Source: an uncultured Hyphomicrobiales bacterium (GTDB lineage: Bacteria > Pseudomonadota > Alphaproteobacteria > Rhizobiales > Beijerinckiaceae). From it: a DNA stretch of 8,804 nucleotides. Below the pieces are notes generated by a model. That model saw nothing but the letters and a program-made list of their open reading frames with translations, was not told the origin of the DNA and did not search any database. Both the position numbers and the translations under genes were made by a program. Positions within the stretch are counted from its first letter, which is position 1; the number at the start of each line of letters is the position of its first letter. Location of the stretch: the NCBI GenBank assembly GCA_903916165.1, contig CAIWVR010000043.1, positions 1 through 8,804 of the forward strand, in the 5' to 3' direction. This document shows, piece after piece, positions 1 through 8,347 of this stretch.

Positions 1-10
1 AATCTCGCCA

Positions 11-27
11 TTAATTTTCGATTAACC
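11..27 (+). promoter_or_regulatory. Candidate CtrA binding site upstream of pal
   Basis: TTAA at 11-14 and TTAACC at 22-27 are separated by exactly 7 nt, which matches the full consensus TTAA-N7-TTAAC of the alphaproteobacterial cell-cycle regulator CtrA. It lies 129 nt before the pal start codon. A lone half-site, TTAACC, recurs at 95-100. The motif is seen directly; binding by CtrA is inferred. In Brucella, pal and other envelope genes have been reported as CtrA targets, so the location makes sense. Confidence 0.55.
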
Positions 28-66
28 AAGAGCAGGCATAGCTCGCATGCGATGCTTTCAATCGAC

Positions 67-88
67 GTTCCGTCAAGCTTGATGGAAC
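67..88. promoter_or_regulatory. 22-bp near-perfect palindrome in the pal leader
   Basis: The arms GTTCCGTCAAG (67-77) and CTTGATGGAAC (78-88) are complementary at 10 of 11 pairs, and the single mismatch (G72/T83) would be a G-U wobble in RNA. It could be an operator for a dimeric regulator, a leader hairpin with an AGCT loop, or a weak terminator for the gene upstream of the window, since CTTCCTTT follows. The short U-run and modest GC content make a strong terminator unlikely. Confidence 0.4.
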
Positions 89-155
89 CTTCCTTTAACC
101 AACGCTGGCTAGAACTGAACGCCATTCGTCCGGCTTTCAGCAAAGGAGTCCCGGA

Positions 156-665
156 ATGGCCTTTTTGATGTCTGCGCAGAGCCTGAAAATCGTGGCCGCG
201 CTGTCGGTCGCGCTCGCCATGGGTGCCTGCTCCAAGAACCCGAACGAAGATGGTGCCAATGGCGGCCTGGGCGGTATGGGAGCGGGCGCTGCCTCGCCCG
301 GCTCGCAGCAGGATTTCGTCGTCAATGTCGGCGACCGCGTTTTCTTTGAAAGCGACCAGACCGAACTGACCTCGACCGCTCAGGCGACCCTCGAGAAGCA
401 GGCGCGCTGGTTGTCGCAATATCCGCGCTACACGATCACCATCGAAGGCCATGCCGACGAGCGTGGCACGCGCGAGTATAATTTTGCGCTCGGTGCCCGC
501 CGCGCGGAATCGACCAAGTCCTATCTCGCCGCCCGCGGCGTGCCGGCCTCTCGCATACGCACGATCAGCTATGGCAAGGAGCGCCCCGTCGCGGTCTGCA
601 ACGATATCTCGTGCTGGTCGCAGAATCGCCGCGCTGTCACAGTGCTGGGCGGCCCGACGTCTTAA
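156..665 (+). CDS. pal: Peptidoglycan-associated lipoprotein Pal
   Basis: Pal is the outer-membrane lipoprotein of the Tol-Pal system. It binds peptidoglycan and TolB and helps the outer membrane follow the constricting septum. The 169-aa product has a lipoprotein signal peptide with the lipidated cysteine at about residue 25 (AMGAC), a Gly/Ala-rich flexible linker (30-50), then an OmpA-like domain (about 56-166). The hallmark stretch GHADERGTREYN starts at 98. D101 and R116 are spaced like the diaminopimelate-binding Asp/Arg pair of the OmpA family, and the domain ends in SQNRRAVTV. Cys148 and Cys153 could form a disulfide. The ATG at 156 is chosen because AAAGGAG lies 7 nt upstream at 142-148; an ATG at 168 is possible but has no ribosome-binding site of its own. 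tolB would be expected to the left, outside the window. Family assignment is certain. Confidence 0.97.
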   Translation: MAFLMSAQSLKIVAALSVALAMGACSKNPNEDGANGGLGGMGAGAASPGSQQDFVVNVGDRVFFESDQTELTSTAQATLEKQARWLSQYPRYTITIEGHADERGTREYNFALGARRAESTKSYLAARGVPASRIRTISYGKERPVAVCNDISCWSQNRRAVTVLGGPTS

Positions 666-693
666 GGCTCTTCACGGCGCGAGCCTGAAGCGG

Positions 694-727
694 ACCGGCG
701 CCCTCAAGGCGCCGGTCTTTTCATTTT
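694..727 (+). terminator. Rho-independent terminator after pal
   Basis: There is a perfect 9-bp GC-rich stem, ACCGGCGCC (694-702) and GGCGCCGGT (708-716), with the 5-nt loop CTCAA and the T-rich tail CTTTTCATTTT. It starts 28 nt after the pal stop, so pal is probably transcribed largely apart from cpoB, either completely or through partial read-through. Confidence 0.85.
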
Positions 728-818
728 GCGGGGACGGTCCACCAATCCAACTTTGGCCGAACTGCCGCCGCATGTTAACCCTCAAGGACCGCGCGAAAGC
801 GGTGAAAGGCTGACGCCC

Positions 819-1889
819 ATGCAGACATTCAATCTTGCCCGCAAGTTCCCCCTTTTCGCCGTGCTTCTTGCATGTGCGGCGTTCTTCACGCTGCCCCAGC
901 CAGCTTCCGCACAGCTATTTGGGCGCCAGGAGCCCTCCGCCGAAACGGCTGAATTGCTGCTGCGCGTGGACCGACTCGAAAATCAGATCCGCAATCTGAA
1001 CGGCCAGCTCGAGCAGATGCAGTTCCAGCTGCGTCGCAGCGAAGAGCAGCTGAAGAAATTCCAGGCCGACGTGGATTTTCGCCTGCAGGAATTGCAGCCC
1101 AAGGGCGGTGCCCGCCCGGCACCCGGCCCACCGATCCCGCCGCAGCGCCGCACCGACCTTGAACCCGAGATGGTGCCCAACAGCGCCGTTGCGCAGACGG
1201 CCCCCGCACTCGCGCCACGCACGGGTGGGACAACGGGCGGTGCGGCACCACGGACCGGTCGCGGCGATGCTTTCGATCCCGCCACCGATCCAGAAGCGCC
1301 CGGTGCCCCGCGGGTGCTCGGCAGCGCCGCCTCGGCAAGCACGCCCCCGGCGCGCGGCACGCCCTCGGGTCCCCTGGGTGCCGAGAGCGACCCCAACGCC
1401 CCGCTCGACCTGACGGGCCGCGCCCGCAACGACAATGTGGCGACCCTGCCGGCGCAGCCCAATAGCCTGCCTGCACAGACCCAGCCCAGTGCCGCCGCCC
1501 TGCCAACGACGACGCCGCGCGATGAATATGACATGGCCTTTTTCACCCTGGAACAAGGCCGGTTCGACGCCGCTGAAAATGGTTTCCGGACCTTTCTGCA
1601 GCGCTATCCCAAGGACAGCCTGTCGGGGGAAGCCACCTATTTTTTGGGCGAAAGTTTCTTCAAGCGCGGCAAGCATCGCGATGCCGCCGAGCAATATCTG
1701 AAGATCTCCACCGATTTCCCCAAGACGACGCATGCGCCTGACGCCCTGCTGCGCCTCGGCCAGTCGCTCGAAAAACTCGGCGCGAAAGAACAGGCCTGCG
1801 CTTTCTATGCGGAAGTCCCGCGCAAATTTCCTGCTGCCACCGCCATCAAGGCCAGCGCGCAGCGCGAGGCCAAGCGCGCGCAGTGCTGA
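819..1889 (+). CDS. cpoB: Cell division coordinator CpoB (YbgF), TPR protein
   Basis: CpoB is a periplasmic protein that links the Tol system to septal peptidoglycan synthesis by PBP1B through TolA. The 356-aa product begins with a Sec signal peptide ending ASA before Q32. A trimerising coiled coil follows at about 40-93 (heptads around LLLRVDRLENQIRNLNGQL), then a long Pro/Ala/Thr/Gly-rich linker (about 96-233), and finally a C-terminal TPR domain (about 235-355). The TPR repeats begin YDMAFFTLEQGRFDAAE, ATYFLGESFFKRGKHRDAAE and DALLRLGQSLEKLGAKEQA. The reading frame is open back to 726, but the ATG at 819 is chosen because it starts directly at a good signal peptide and has GAAAGG upstream at about 804-809. 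The gene's 3' end overlaps tilS by 7 nt. Position directly after pal is the usual one for this family. Confidence 0.95.
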   Translation: MQTFNLARKFPLFAVLLACAAFFTLPQPASAQLFGRQEPSAETAELLLRVDRLENQIRNLNGQLEQMQFQLRRSEEQLKKFQADVDFRLQELQPKGGARPAPGPPIPPQRRTDLEPEMVPNSAVAQTAPALAPRTGGTTGGAAPRTGRGDAFDPATDPEAPGAPRVLGSAASASTPPARGTPSGPLGAESDPNAPLDLTGRARNDNVATLPAQPNSLPAQTQPSAAALPTTTPRDEYDMAFFTLEQGRFDAAENGFRTFLQRYPKDSLSGEATYFLGESFFKRGKHRDAAEQYLKISTDFPKTTHAPDALLRLGQSLEKLGAKEQACAFYAEVPRKFPAATAIKASAQREAKRAQC

Positions 1890-2869
1890 GCGCCGACGCG
1901 CTCCTGTCCGATCTGGCCGCCGCGCGCGGCCTGCTTGTTGCCGTGTCCGGCGGCCCCGATTCCCTCGCACTTCTCGCAATTGCCGCAGACTGGTCGAAAG
2001 GCGCTGGCCGTCCTCCCGTCTTCGCGGCGACGTTCAACCACGGCTTTCGCGAGGCCTCACGCGACGAGGCACAGGCTTGCGCACGCATTGCGCAGGATCT
2101 TGGCGTGCCACATGCCATTCTCGACTGGACCGGCGCGAAGCCGGCAAGCCGTATCCAGGAAGAGGCCCGCAACGCGCGCTACAATGCGCTGGTCGCGCAT
2201 GCCGGCACCCTCGGAGCCGACGTGCTGCTGACCGCCCATCATGCCGACGACCAGGCCGAGACGATCCTGTTTCGCCTCATGCGCGGCAGCGCCATCGGCG
2301 GACTGGCGGGCATGAAGACGCGGCGCGACATTGGCGGCATCACCCATGTCCGCCCGCTGCTGCATCTGCGCAAGGCAGATCTTGTCGCCCTCTGCGTGGA
2401 CCGCGGACTGCCCTTCATCAACGATCCCTCCAATGCTGATCCACGCTTTGCGCGCACCGGCCTGCGCCGTCTGGCTCCCCTGCTCGAGGAAGCTGGCATG
2501 GGCGTGGACGCTTTCGCGCGGCTGGCTGTGCGCGCCGCGCGCGCCGAGGCGGCGCTCGTCGCCGGGACGGCCGATCTCGCCTGCCGTGCCGTGCGCGTCC
2601 GCGAGCCCGCGCTGACACGGCTCGACAGCGGCGTGCTGGCGCAGGCCCCGGCCGAACTCGCGCTGCGCCTGCTGATGGGGGAAATCGCGCGCATCGGACG
2701 CGCCCCGCGGCTGGAACAGGCCGAAGCCGTCGCCGCGCATTTGCGCGAGGCCCTGTCTGCACACGCGCCGTTCCGGACAACACTGGGTGGCGTGCTGATC
2801 GAGCTCAAGCGCGATAGCGAAGTCGTGATCTCGCCCGAAACACCTCGGGCGACGCCAGTAATTCCTTAA
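1883..2869 (+). CDS. tilS: tRNA(Ile)-lysidine synthetase TilS
   Basis: TilS is an ATP-dependent enzyme that attaches lysine to C34 of the CAU-anticodon isoleucine tRNA. This makes the tRNA read AUA and be charged with isoleucine. The 328-aa product carries the PP-loop ATP-binding motif SGGPDS at residues 22-27 and the TilS-specific [11 protein letters not shown] at 117-127. [11 protein letters not shown] and the [10 protein letters not shown] region, which are typical of the N-type ATPase core, come next. It is shorter than the E. coli enzyme (about 430 aa) and appears to lack that C-terminal domain, as several alphaproteobacterial and Aquifex forms do. The GTG start at 1883 overlaps the cpoB stop by 7 nt, which implies translational coupling. 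No better start is seen: the first residues lead straight into the conserved fold. Confidence 0.94.
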   Translation: MLSADALLSDLAAARGLLVAVSGGPDSLALLAIAADWSKGAGRPPVFAATFNHGFREASRDEAQACARIAQDLGVPHAILDWTGAKPASRIQEEARNARYNALVAHAGTLGADVLLTAHHADDQAETILFRLMRGSAIGGLAGMKTRRDIGGITHVRPLLHLRKADLVALCVDRGLPFINDPSNADPRFARTGLRRLAPLLEEAGMGVDAFARLAVRAARAEAALVAGTADLACRAVRVREPALTRLDSGVLAQAPAELALRLLMGEIARIGRAPRLEQAEAVAAHLREALSAHAPFRTTLGGVLIELKRDSEVVISPETPRATPVIP

Positions 2870-2918
2870 TCCTCCGGTCAAGCTGGCCCCATTCTCGCAA
2901 GATCTCGAAGGCGCTTCC

Positions 2919-2950
2919 CTTGGCAAGGGGGCAGGCCCGGCCTACATTGG
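2919..2950 (+). promoter_or_regulatory. Candidate promoter of ftsH, heat-shock (sigma-32) type
   Basis: CTTG at 2919-2922 is followed 18 nt later by CCTACATTGG at 2941-2950. This fits the alphaproteobacterial heat-shock promoter consensus CTTG-N17/18-CYTATNTNNG with one mismatch (C at 2945). The same bases also read as a housekeeping-type TTGGCA-N17-TACATT. The start of transcription would fall near 2955-2960, giving a leader of about 60 nt before the ftsH ATG. The motif is seen directly; the sigma factor is inferred, supported by ftsH being a heat-shock gene in Caulobacter. Confidence 0.5.
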
Positions 2951-3015
2951 AAGGCAATATGCTCTCCTCTCCGGGGTGCCCACGCGACGGCGGTTTCGCC
3001 GCATACAGGATCGAA

Positions 3016-4935
<1,920 letters not shown>

Positions 4936-4944
4936 TGTTTTGCG

Positions 4945-4972
4945 AAAACCCGGCGGAAACGCCGGGTTTTTT
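4945..4972 (+). terminator. Rho-independent terminator after ftsH
   Basis: An 11-bp stem AAAACCCGGCG (4945-4955) and CGCCGGGTTTT (4960-4970) closes a GAAA tetraloop and runs into a T6 tract. It begins 10 nt after the ftsH stop. Its 18-nt core CCCGGCGGAAACGCCGGG is identical to that of the fba terminator on the other strand. Confidence 0.92.
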
Positions 4973-4999
4973 GCTGCGCTCTTCGCAAAAACAAGAGCT

Positions 5000-5011
5000 C
5001 CGTCATGACGG
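5000..5011. repeat. 12-bp perfect palindrome in the ftsH downstream region
   Basis: CCGTCATGACGG is a perfect palindrome 28 nt past the ftsH terminator, in the otherwise featureless stretch 4973-5210. It could be an operator for the small gene at 5211 but lies about 200 nt upstream of it, and chance is a serious alternative. No convincing promoter pair was found between here and 5211. Confidence 0.2.
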
Positions 5012-5210
5012 CCCATGTTGATGGAATGCGGATCAGGCCATCGGTAACGTCAGAGTCTTTCTGTCCAGCTGACGCAAAGGCAGCTGATTTATCTACTGAA
5101 AACAGGGCAGAACCCACAAACTTGCCTGTGCGAAACCGGCAGGCGCGCTTCAAAGCCCGACACGATTGGTTAAGTTCGCATCATTGCTTGATGAATTTCC
5201 GGGGCGTCTG

Positions 5211-5558
5211 ATGACCAAGCTGACTTCGCCGTCGAAGCTCGCGTTCACATATGGGGCGCTAACCTTTTCCGCCGAGGGCGATGCCGACTGGTGCGAGAAA
5301 CAGCTGCACGCCGTGCTGAATGCCACGTCGGTCAGCGCAGACGCTGCCCCGCAATATCCCGATATCTCCGATTTTACGCCCTCTTTTGAGGACGACGACG
5401 CGCCCGCCCCACCGCCGCACCCGCGTCGCGCCACGAAGGGTCCGAGCGACTTCAGCCTCACCCTGACCAATTACCTGAAAGCCCGCACTGGTGCCTCGAA
5501 TCGGCGTCTCAACCGCACCGATGGTGGCGGCGGTCGGATGCCGGCTTCCGTGGATTGA
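5211..5558 (+). CDS. Small hypothetical protein, possibly truncated
   Basis: The product is not confidently recognised. The 115-aa product has a compact N-terminal part (KLAFTYGALTFSAEGDADW, then an amphipathic EKQLHAVL helix), an acidic and Pro-rich middle (DDDAPAPPPHP), and a predicted helix SLTLTNYLKAR near residue 96. Past about residue 102 it turns into Gly/Arg-rich sequence unlike a folded domain. Codon use up to about 5500 is GC3-rich and gene-like. The frame is also open upstream to a TTG at 5166, which would add 15 residues; the ATG at 5211 is preferred although its ribosome-binding site (GGGG at about 5202-5205) is weak. There is no signal peptide and no membrane segment. The tail may reflect a frameshift or loss of a DNA- or protein-binding C-terminal domain next to the palindromic element that begins 13 nt downstream. 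Confidence 0.5.
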   Translation: MTKLTSPSKLAFTYGALTFSAEGDADWCEKQLHAVLNATSVSADAAPQYPDISDFTPSFEDDDAPAPPPHPRRATKGPSDFSLTLTNYLKARTGASNRRLNRTDGGGGRMPASVD

Positions 5559-5571
5559 AGTGAGAAAAGCG

Positions 5572-5698
5572 CCGTCCCTGCGCGCGCAGCCAAGCAATCC
5601 GGAGGACACTGGCCCACACATCTGCCGCTATTGGGCACCAGGGCTGTGCGACCAGCAGATCCCCGTGCGCGATTGCTTGGCTGCGCTCGCACGGACGG
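5572..5698. repeat. Palindromic dispersed-repeat element (REP/BIME- or MITE-like)
   Basis: Two 28-bp arms, 5572-5599 and 5671-5698, are inverted repeats of each other with only two mismatches. They share the uninterrupted 16-mer GCGCAGCCAAGCAATC on opposite strands, and 71 nt separate them. Smaller inverted pairs nest inside: ATCTGC (5620-5625) with GCAGAT (5655-5660), and CTGG (5609-5612) with CCAG (5638-5641). The arm resembles the widespread alphaproteobacterial intergenic repeat with a core like GCGAGCGCAGCGAAGCAATC; that likeness is from memory and not searched. No target-site duplication or transposase is visible. Confidence 0.7.
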
Positions 5699-5707
5699 GC
5701 GAGACTT

Positions 5708-5736
5708 AAAAAAGCCCGGCGTTTCCGCCGGGCTTT
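5708..5736 (-). terminator. Rho-independent terminator after fba, probably bidirectional
   Basis: An 11-bp perfect stem (5711-5721 with 5726-5736) surrounds a 4-nt loop that reads GAAA on the - strand, followed by a T6 tract on that strand. It starts 24 nt beyond the fba stop. Read on the + strand it ends in CTTTGTTGTTT, so it may also stop transcripts from the small gene at 5211. The core is identical to that of the ftsH terminator. Confidence 0.9.
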
Positions 5737-5759
5737 GTTGTTTGGCGTCAAAGGGCCAA

Positions 5760-6776
5760 TCAGCCTTCGAGCGACCGGCTCCATTCGCCCTTCGAGGCGA
5801 GGCCGTTCATCTTGGCCCTGTGCGAGAAGGCTTTCTGGGCACCGATCACATTGGTGTCCTTGCCGGCCCACGCCTTTTGCGGCGCAGCCTGCAGCGCGCG
5901 GCCGTAGCTGAACGTCACGTTCCACGGCAGCTTGGCCATTTTGTTGATCGCGTCGAGATTGGCAGTCGCCTCGACATCGGCCTGTCCGCCCGACAGGAAG
6001 GCAATGCCCGGCACGGCAACCGGCACGGTCTGCTTGAAGACGCGGATCGTCTGCGCGGCGATCTGTTCGGAGCTGGCCTGCGTGGCGCAGAGCTTGCCGG
6101 GCACGATCATGTTGGGCTTGAGCACCGTGCCTTCGAGGAACACGCGGGCCTCATAGAGCTCGTCATAGAGCGTCTTCAGCACGAATTCGGTGACGTCGTA
6201 GCAGCGTTCCAGCGTGTGACCGCCGTCCATGAGCACTTCCGGCTCGACGATCGGCACAATGTCATTGGCCTGGCAGATCGCCGCATAGCGGGCGAGCGCC
6301 TGGGCATTGGCGAGGATCGCGCCACGCGTCGGAATGCCGTCGGCAATGTCGATCACCGCACGCCATTTCGCAAAACGTGCGCCGAGCTTGTAATACTCAG
6401 CCATGCGCTCGCTGAGACCGTCGAGGCCTTCCGTGATCGTTTCGCCCGGAAAATTCGGCAGCGGCTTCACGCCGGCGTCGACCTTGATGCCGGGAAGCGA
6501 ACCCGCCGCTTCAATCAGCTTGACGAGCGGCGTGCCATCCTTGGCGTTCTGGCGGATCGTCTCGTCGTAGAGGATGACGCCCGAAATGTTCTGCGTCATC
6601 GCGTCCTGCGTGCGGAACATGAATTCGCGATAGTCGCGGCGCGAGTCGGCGGTCGACTCCACGCCAATGGCGTCGAAGCGCTTCTTGATCGTGCCGGAGC
6701 TTTCGTCAGCGGCGAGAATGCCCTTGCCCGGTGCCACCATGGCCTGCGCGACTTTCGCCAGTTGGTCCTTGTTCAT
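5760..6776 (-). CDS. fba: Class I fructose-bisphosphate aldolase
   Basis: This enzyme interconverts fructose-1,6-bisphosphate with dihydroxyacetone phosphate and glyceraldehyde-3-phosphate, in glycolysis, gluconeogenesis or the Calvin cycle. The 338-aa product is a Schiff-base (class I) aldolase. The lysine K220 lies in EGTVLKPNMI. LAADES with D24, FAKWR with K137, and PIVEPE with E178 are all offset by nine residues from the active-site residues of rabbit muscle aldolase (D33, K146, E187, K229). It lacks the extended C-terminal tail with the terminal tyrosine of the muscle enzyme. The start is well supported: AGGGAG lies 7 nt before the ATG (complement of 6784-6789). It is the last gene of the operon, 18 nt after pgk, and ends at its own terminator. 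Metal-dependent class II aldolase is excluded by these motifs. Confidence 0.97.
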   Translation of the reverse strand: MNKDQLAKVAQAMVAPGKGILAADESSGTIKKRFDAIGVESTADSRRDYREFMFRTQDAMTQNISGVILYDETIRQNAKDGTPLVKLIEAAGSLPGIKVDAGVKPLPNFPGETITEGLDGLSERMAEYYKLGARFAKWRAVIDIADGIPTRGAILANAQALARYAAICQANDIVPIVEPEVLMDGGHTLERCYDVTEFVLKTLYDELYEARVFLEGTVLKPNMIVPGKLCATQASSEQIAAQTIRVFKQTVPVAVPGIAFLSGGQADVEATANLDAINKMAKLPWNVTFSYGRALQAAPQKAWAGKDTNVIGAQKAFSHRAKMNGLASKGEWSRSLEG

Positions 6777-6794
6777 TGCGATGCTCCCTGAATG

Positions 6795-8000
6795 TTAGGA
6801 TGACTTGACGCGCAGCGCCTCGACGCCCGGAAGAACCTTGCCTTCCAGCCATTCGAGAAAGGCACCGCCGGCCGTCGAAATATAGGTGAACCCGTCTGCA
6901 GCGCCCGCTTGGTTGAGCGCGGAGACTGTGTCGCCGCCGCCAGCCACCGTGACGAGCGCGCCAGCTCTGGTAAGATTGGCCGCCGCCTGCGCGACCGCAT
7001 TGGTGCCCGCGTCGAAGGGCTGCAGTTCGAACGCGCCGAACGGGCCGTTCCAGACCAGGGTCTTGCAGGTCTTCAGGATCGCGACGACGGCGTCAGTCGA
7101 GCGCGGGCCCATGTCGAGGATCATGTCGTCGGCGGCGACATCGTCGACACTGACGACGCGCGAGGCCGCATGAGCCTTGAAATCCTTCGCTGCGACGGCA
7201 TCCGTCGGCAGGACGATTTCGCAGTTCGCGGCTTTGGCCAGCGCGATCATCTCGCGCGCGGTGTCGAGCAGGTCATGCTCGCACAGCGACTTGCCGACAT
7301 GCTTGCCCTGTGCGGCGAGGAAGGTGTTGGCCATGCCGCCGCCGATGATGAGAAAATCGACCTTCTTCGACAAATTGCCGAGCAGTTCGAGCTTGGTGGA
7401 GACCTTGGCACCGCCGACGATGGCCGCGACCGGGCGCTTGGGCGCGTCCAGCGCCAAGGTCAGCGCGTCGAGTTCGGCCTGCATGCCGCGCCCCGCGAAG
7501 GCTGGCAGCAGATGCGCGAGGCCCTCCGTCGAGGCATGCGCGCGATGCGCCGCCGAAAAGGCATCGTTGACATAGAGGTCGCCAAGCTTTGCCAGCGCGG
7601 CGGCGAAATCATGATCGTTCTTCTCTTCGCCCTTGTGAAAGCGGGTGTTTTCAAGAAGCAGAACGTCACCGTCCTTCAGCTTCGCAATCGCCTCTTCAGC
7701 CGGTGCCCCGATACAATCTTTGGCGAAGGCGACGGGCACACCCAGATGTTCGGGCAGCGCTGCCGCGATGGCTTTCAGGGAATTTTCTTCATCCGGCCCG
7801 TTCTTGGGGCGGCCGAAATGCGCAAGCAGGATGACGCGCGCGCCTCTCTTGACGAGTTCATGGATGGTGGGCGCGATGCGCTCGATGCGGGTCGCGTCGG
7901 TGATGCGCGCGCCGTCCATCGGCAGGTTGAGATCGACGCGCAGCAACACGCGCTTGTGGGTGACGTCAGCCTGGTCGAGGGTGCGGAATTGTGAGGTCAT
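6795..8000 (-). CDS. pgk: Phosphoglycerate kinase
   Basis: Pgk transfers phosphate between 1,3-bisphosphoglycerate and ADP, the first ATP-making step of lower glycolysis and reversible in carbon fixation. The 401-aa product shows the N-domain substrate site RVDLNLP (21-27), [22 protein letters not shown] and [15 protein letters not shown]. The C-domain nucleotide site includes [28 protein letters not shown] and AGGGDT, and the protein ends with [13 protein letters not shown] and PGVEAL. The length is typical for the family. The frame is open further upstream to 8078, but the ATG at 8000 is chosen. It begins the conserved [10 protein letters not shown] segment, and its ATG overlaps the upstream gene's stop codon as ATGA (7997-8000), a standard coupling arrangement. 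The ribosome-binding site is weak (AAGAATGG), consistent with reinitiation. Confidence 0.98.
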   Translation of the reverse strand: MTSQFRTLDQADVTHKRVLLRVDLNLPMDGARITDATRIERIAPTIHELVKRGARVILLAHFGRPKNGPDEENSLKAIAAALPEHLGVPVAFAKDCIGAPAEEAIAKLKDGDVLLLENTRFHKGEEKNDHDFAAALAKLGDLYVNDAFSAAHRAHASTEGLAHLLPAFAGRGMQAELDALTLALDAPKRPVAAIVGGAKVSTKLELLGNLSKKVDFLIIGGGMANTFLAAQGKHVGKSLCEHDLLDTAREMIALAKAANCEIVLPTDAVAAKDFKAHAASRVVSVDDVAADDMILDMGPRSTDAVVAILKTCKTLVWNGPFGAFELQPFDAGTNAVAQAAANLTRAGALVTVAGGGDTVSALNQAGAADGFTYISTAGGAFLEWLEGKVLPGVEALRVKSS

Positions 8001-8347
8001 TTGGCCATTCTTGCGATTGCGAAGACGATCCCCGAACCGATAGCCCATGTCGAAAAGACGATTCCGAGCAAGGTCCATGTGGTCGGTGAGTTTGATACCT
8101 TGCCCTTGATCTCGGCGACATCCGCCTTCAAAGAGGCATAGTCCGTCGCCTTGGGCAGCTGCGCCAAGGTGGATTCAATTCGGGCGAATCCGACTTCTAG
8201 ACGCTGTAGAATCTCTTTGACGTTTTTCAGATCGACTTCGATCGCATCCACGCGTTTCTCAAGCATCGGATCCTCCGGACCTGAACCACCGCCGTCAGTG
8301 GATTTGCCCCCCTCTCCCGGAAACTGAATAATGTTGTCGCTACTCAT
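7997..8347 (-). CDS. Small coiled-coil protein with C-terminal membrane anchor
   Basis: No function is assigned. The 116-aa product has a disordered Gly/Asp/Ser-rich N-terminus (1-28), a coiled coil from about 29 to 62 ([22 protein letters not shown]), and a second short helix (72-83). One hydrophobic segment at about 91-112 ends in the positively charged IARMAK, so the helices probably sit on one face of the inner membrane with the short C-terminal tail on the other. The architecture recalls XhlA-type small membrane proteins of phages and bacteria, but that likeness is by shape only. The ATG at 8347 is chosen because GGTGA lies about 8 nt upstream; an ATG at 8383 would add 12 unremarkable residues. 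The start overlaps the upstream zinc-ribbon gene by 8 nt and the stop overlaps pgk by 4 nt, so all three are likely co-translated. Confidence 0.85.
   Translation of the reverse strand: MSSDNIIQFPGEGGKSTDGGGSGPEDPMLEKRVDAIEVDLKNVKEILQRLEVGFARIESTLAQLPKATDYASLKADVAEIKGKVSNSPTTWTLLGIVFSTWAIGSGIVFAIARMAK

Noticed and set aside
915..1979. Long - strand frames opposite cpoB
   Set aside because: They are produced by the Pro/Ala-rich linker of cpoB, whose GC-rich codons leave all frames open. No motif and no ribosome-binding site.
2920..3015. Upstream ATG starts extending FtsH by 19 or 32 residues
   Set aside because: They would fall within or right next to the candidate promoter and add a tail before the membrane segment that the family does not have. 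The ATG at 3016 has a ribosome-binding site and the usual FtsH N-terminus.
5005..5211. A 68-residue + strand frame ending TGATG on the start of the small gene
   Set aside because: The stop-start overlap is tempting, but the codon use lacks GC-rich third positions, the ribosome-binding site is poor and the sequence looks non-coding.
5491..5709. A + strand frame of 72 residues running through the palindromic element
   Set aside because: Most of it is translation of the inverted repeat. Only its first 25 codons are of interest, as the possible frameshifted tail of the gene at 5211.
5631..6791. A 386-residue open frame on the + strand opposite fba
   Set aside because: It mirrors the aldolase gene, is Arg/His-rich and has no recognisable motif; fba on the other strand has all catalytic residues.
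6909..7994. A 361-residue open frame on the + strand opposite pgk
   Set aside because: Shadow of pgk, for the same reasons: complete Pgk motifs on the other strand and a composition typical of antisense frames.
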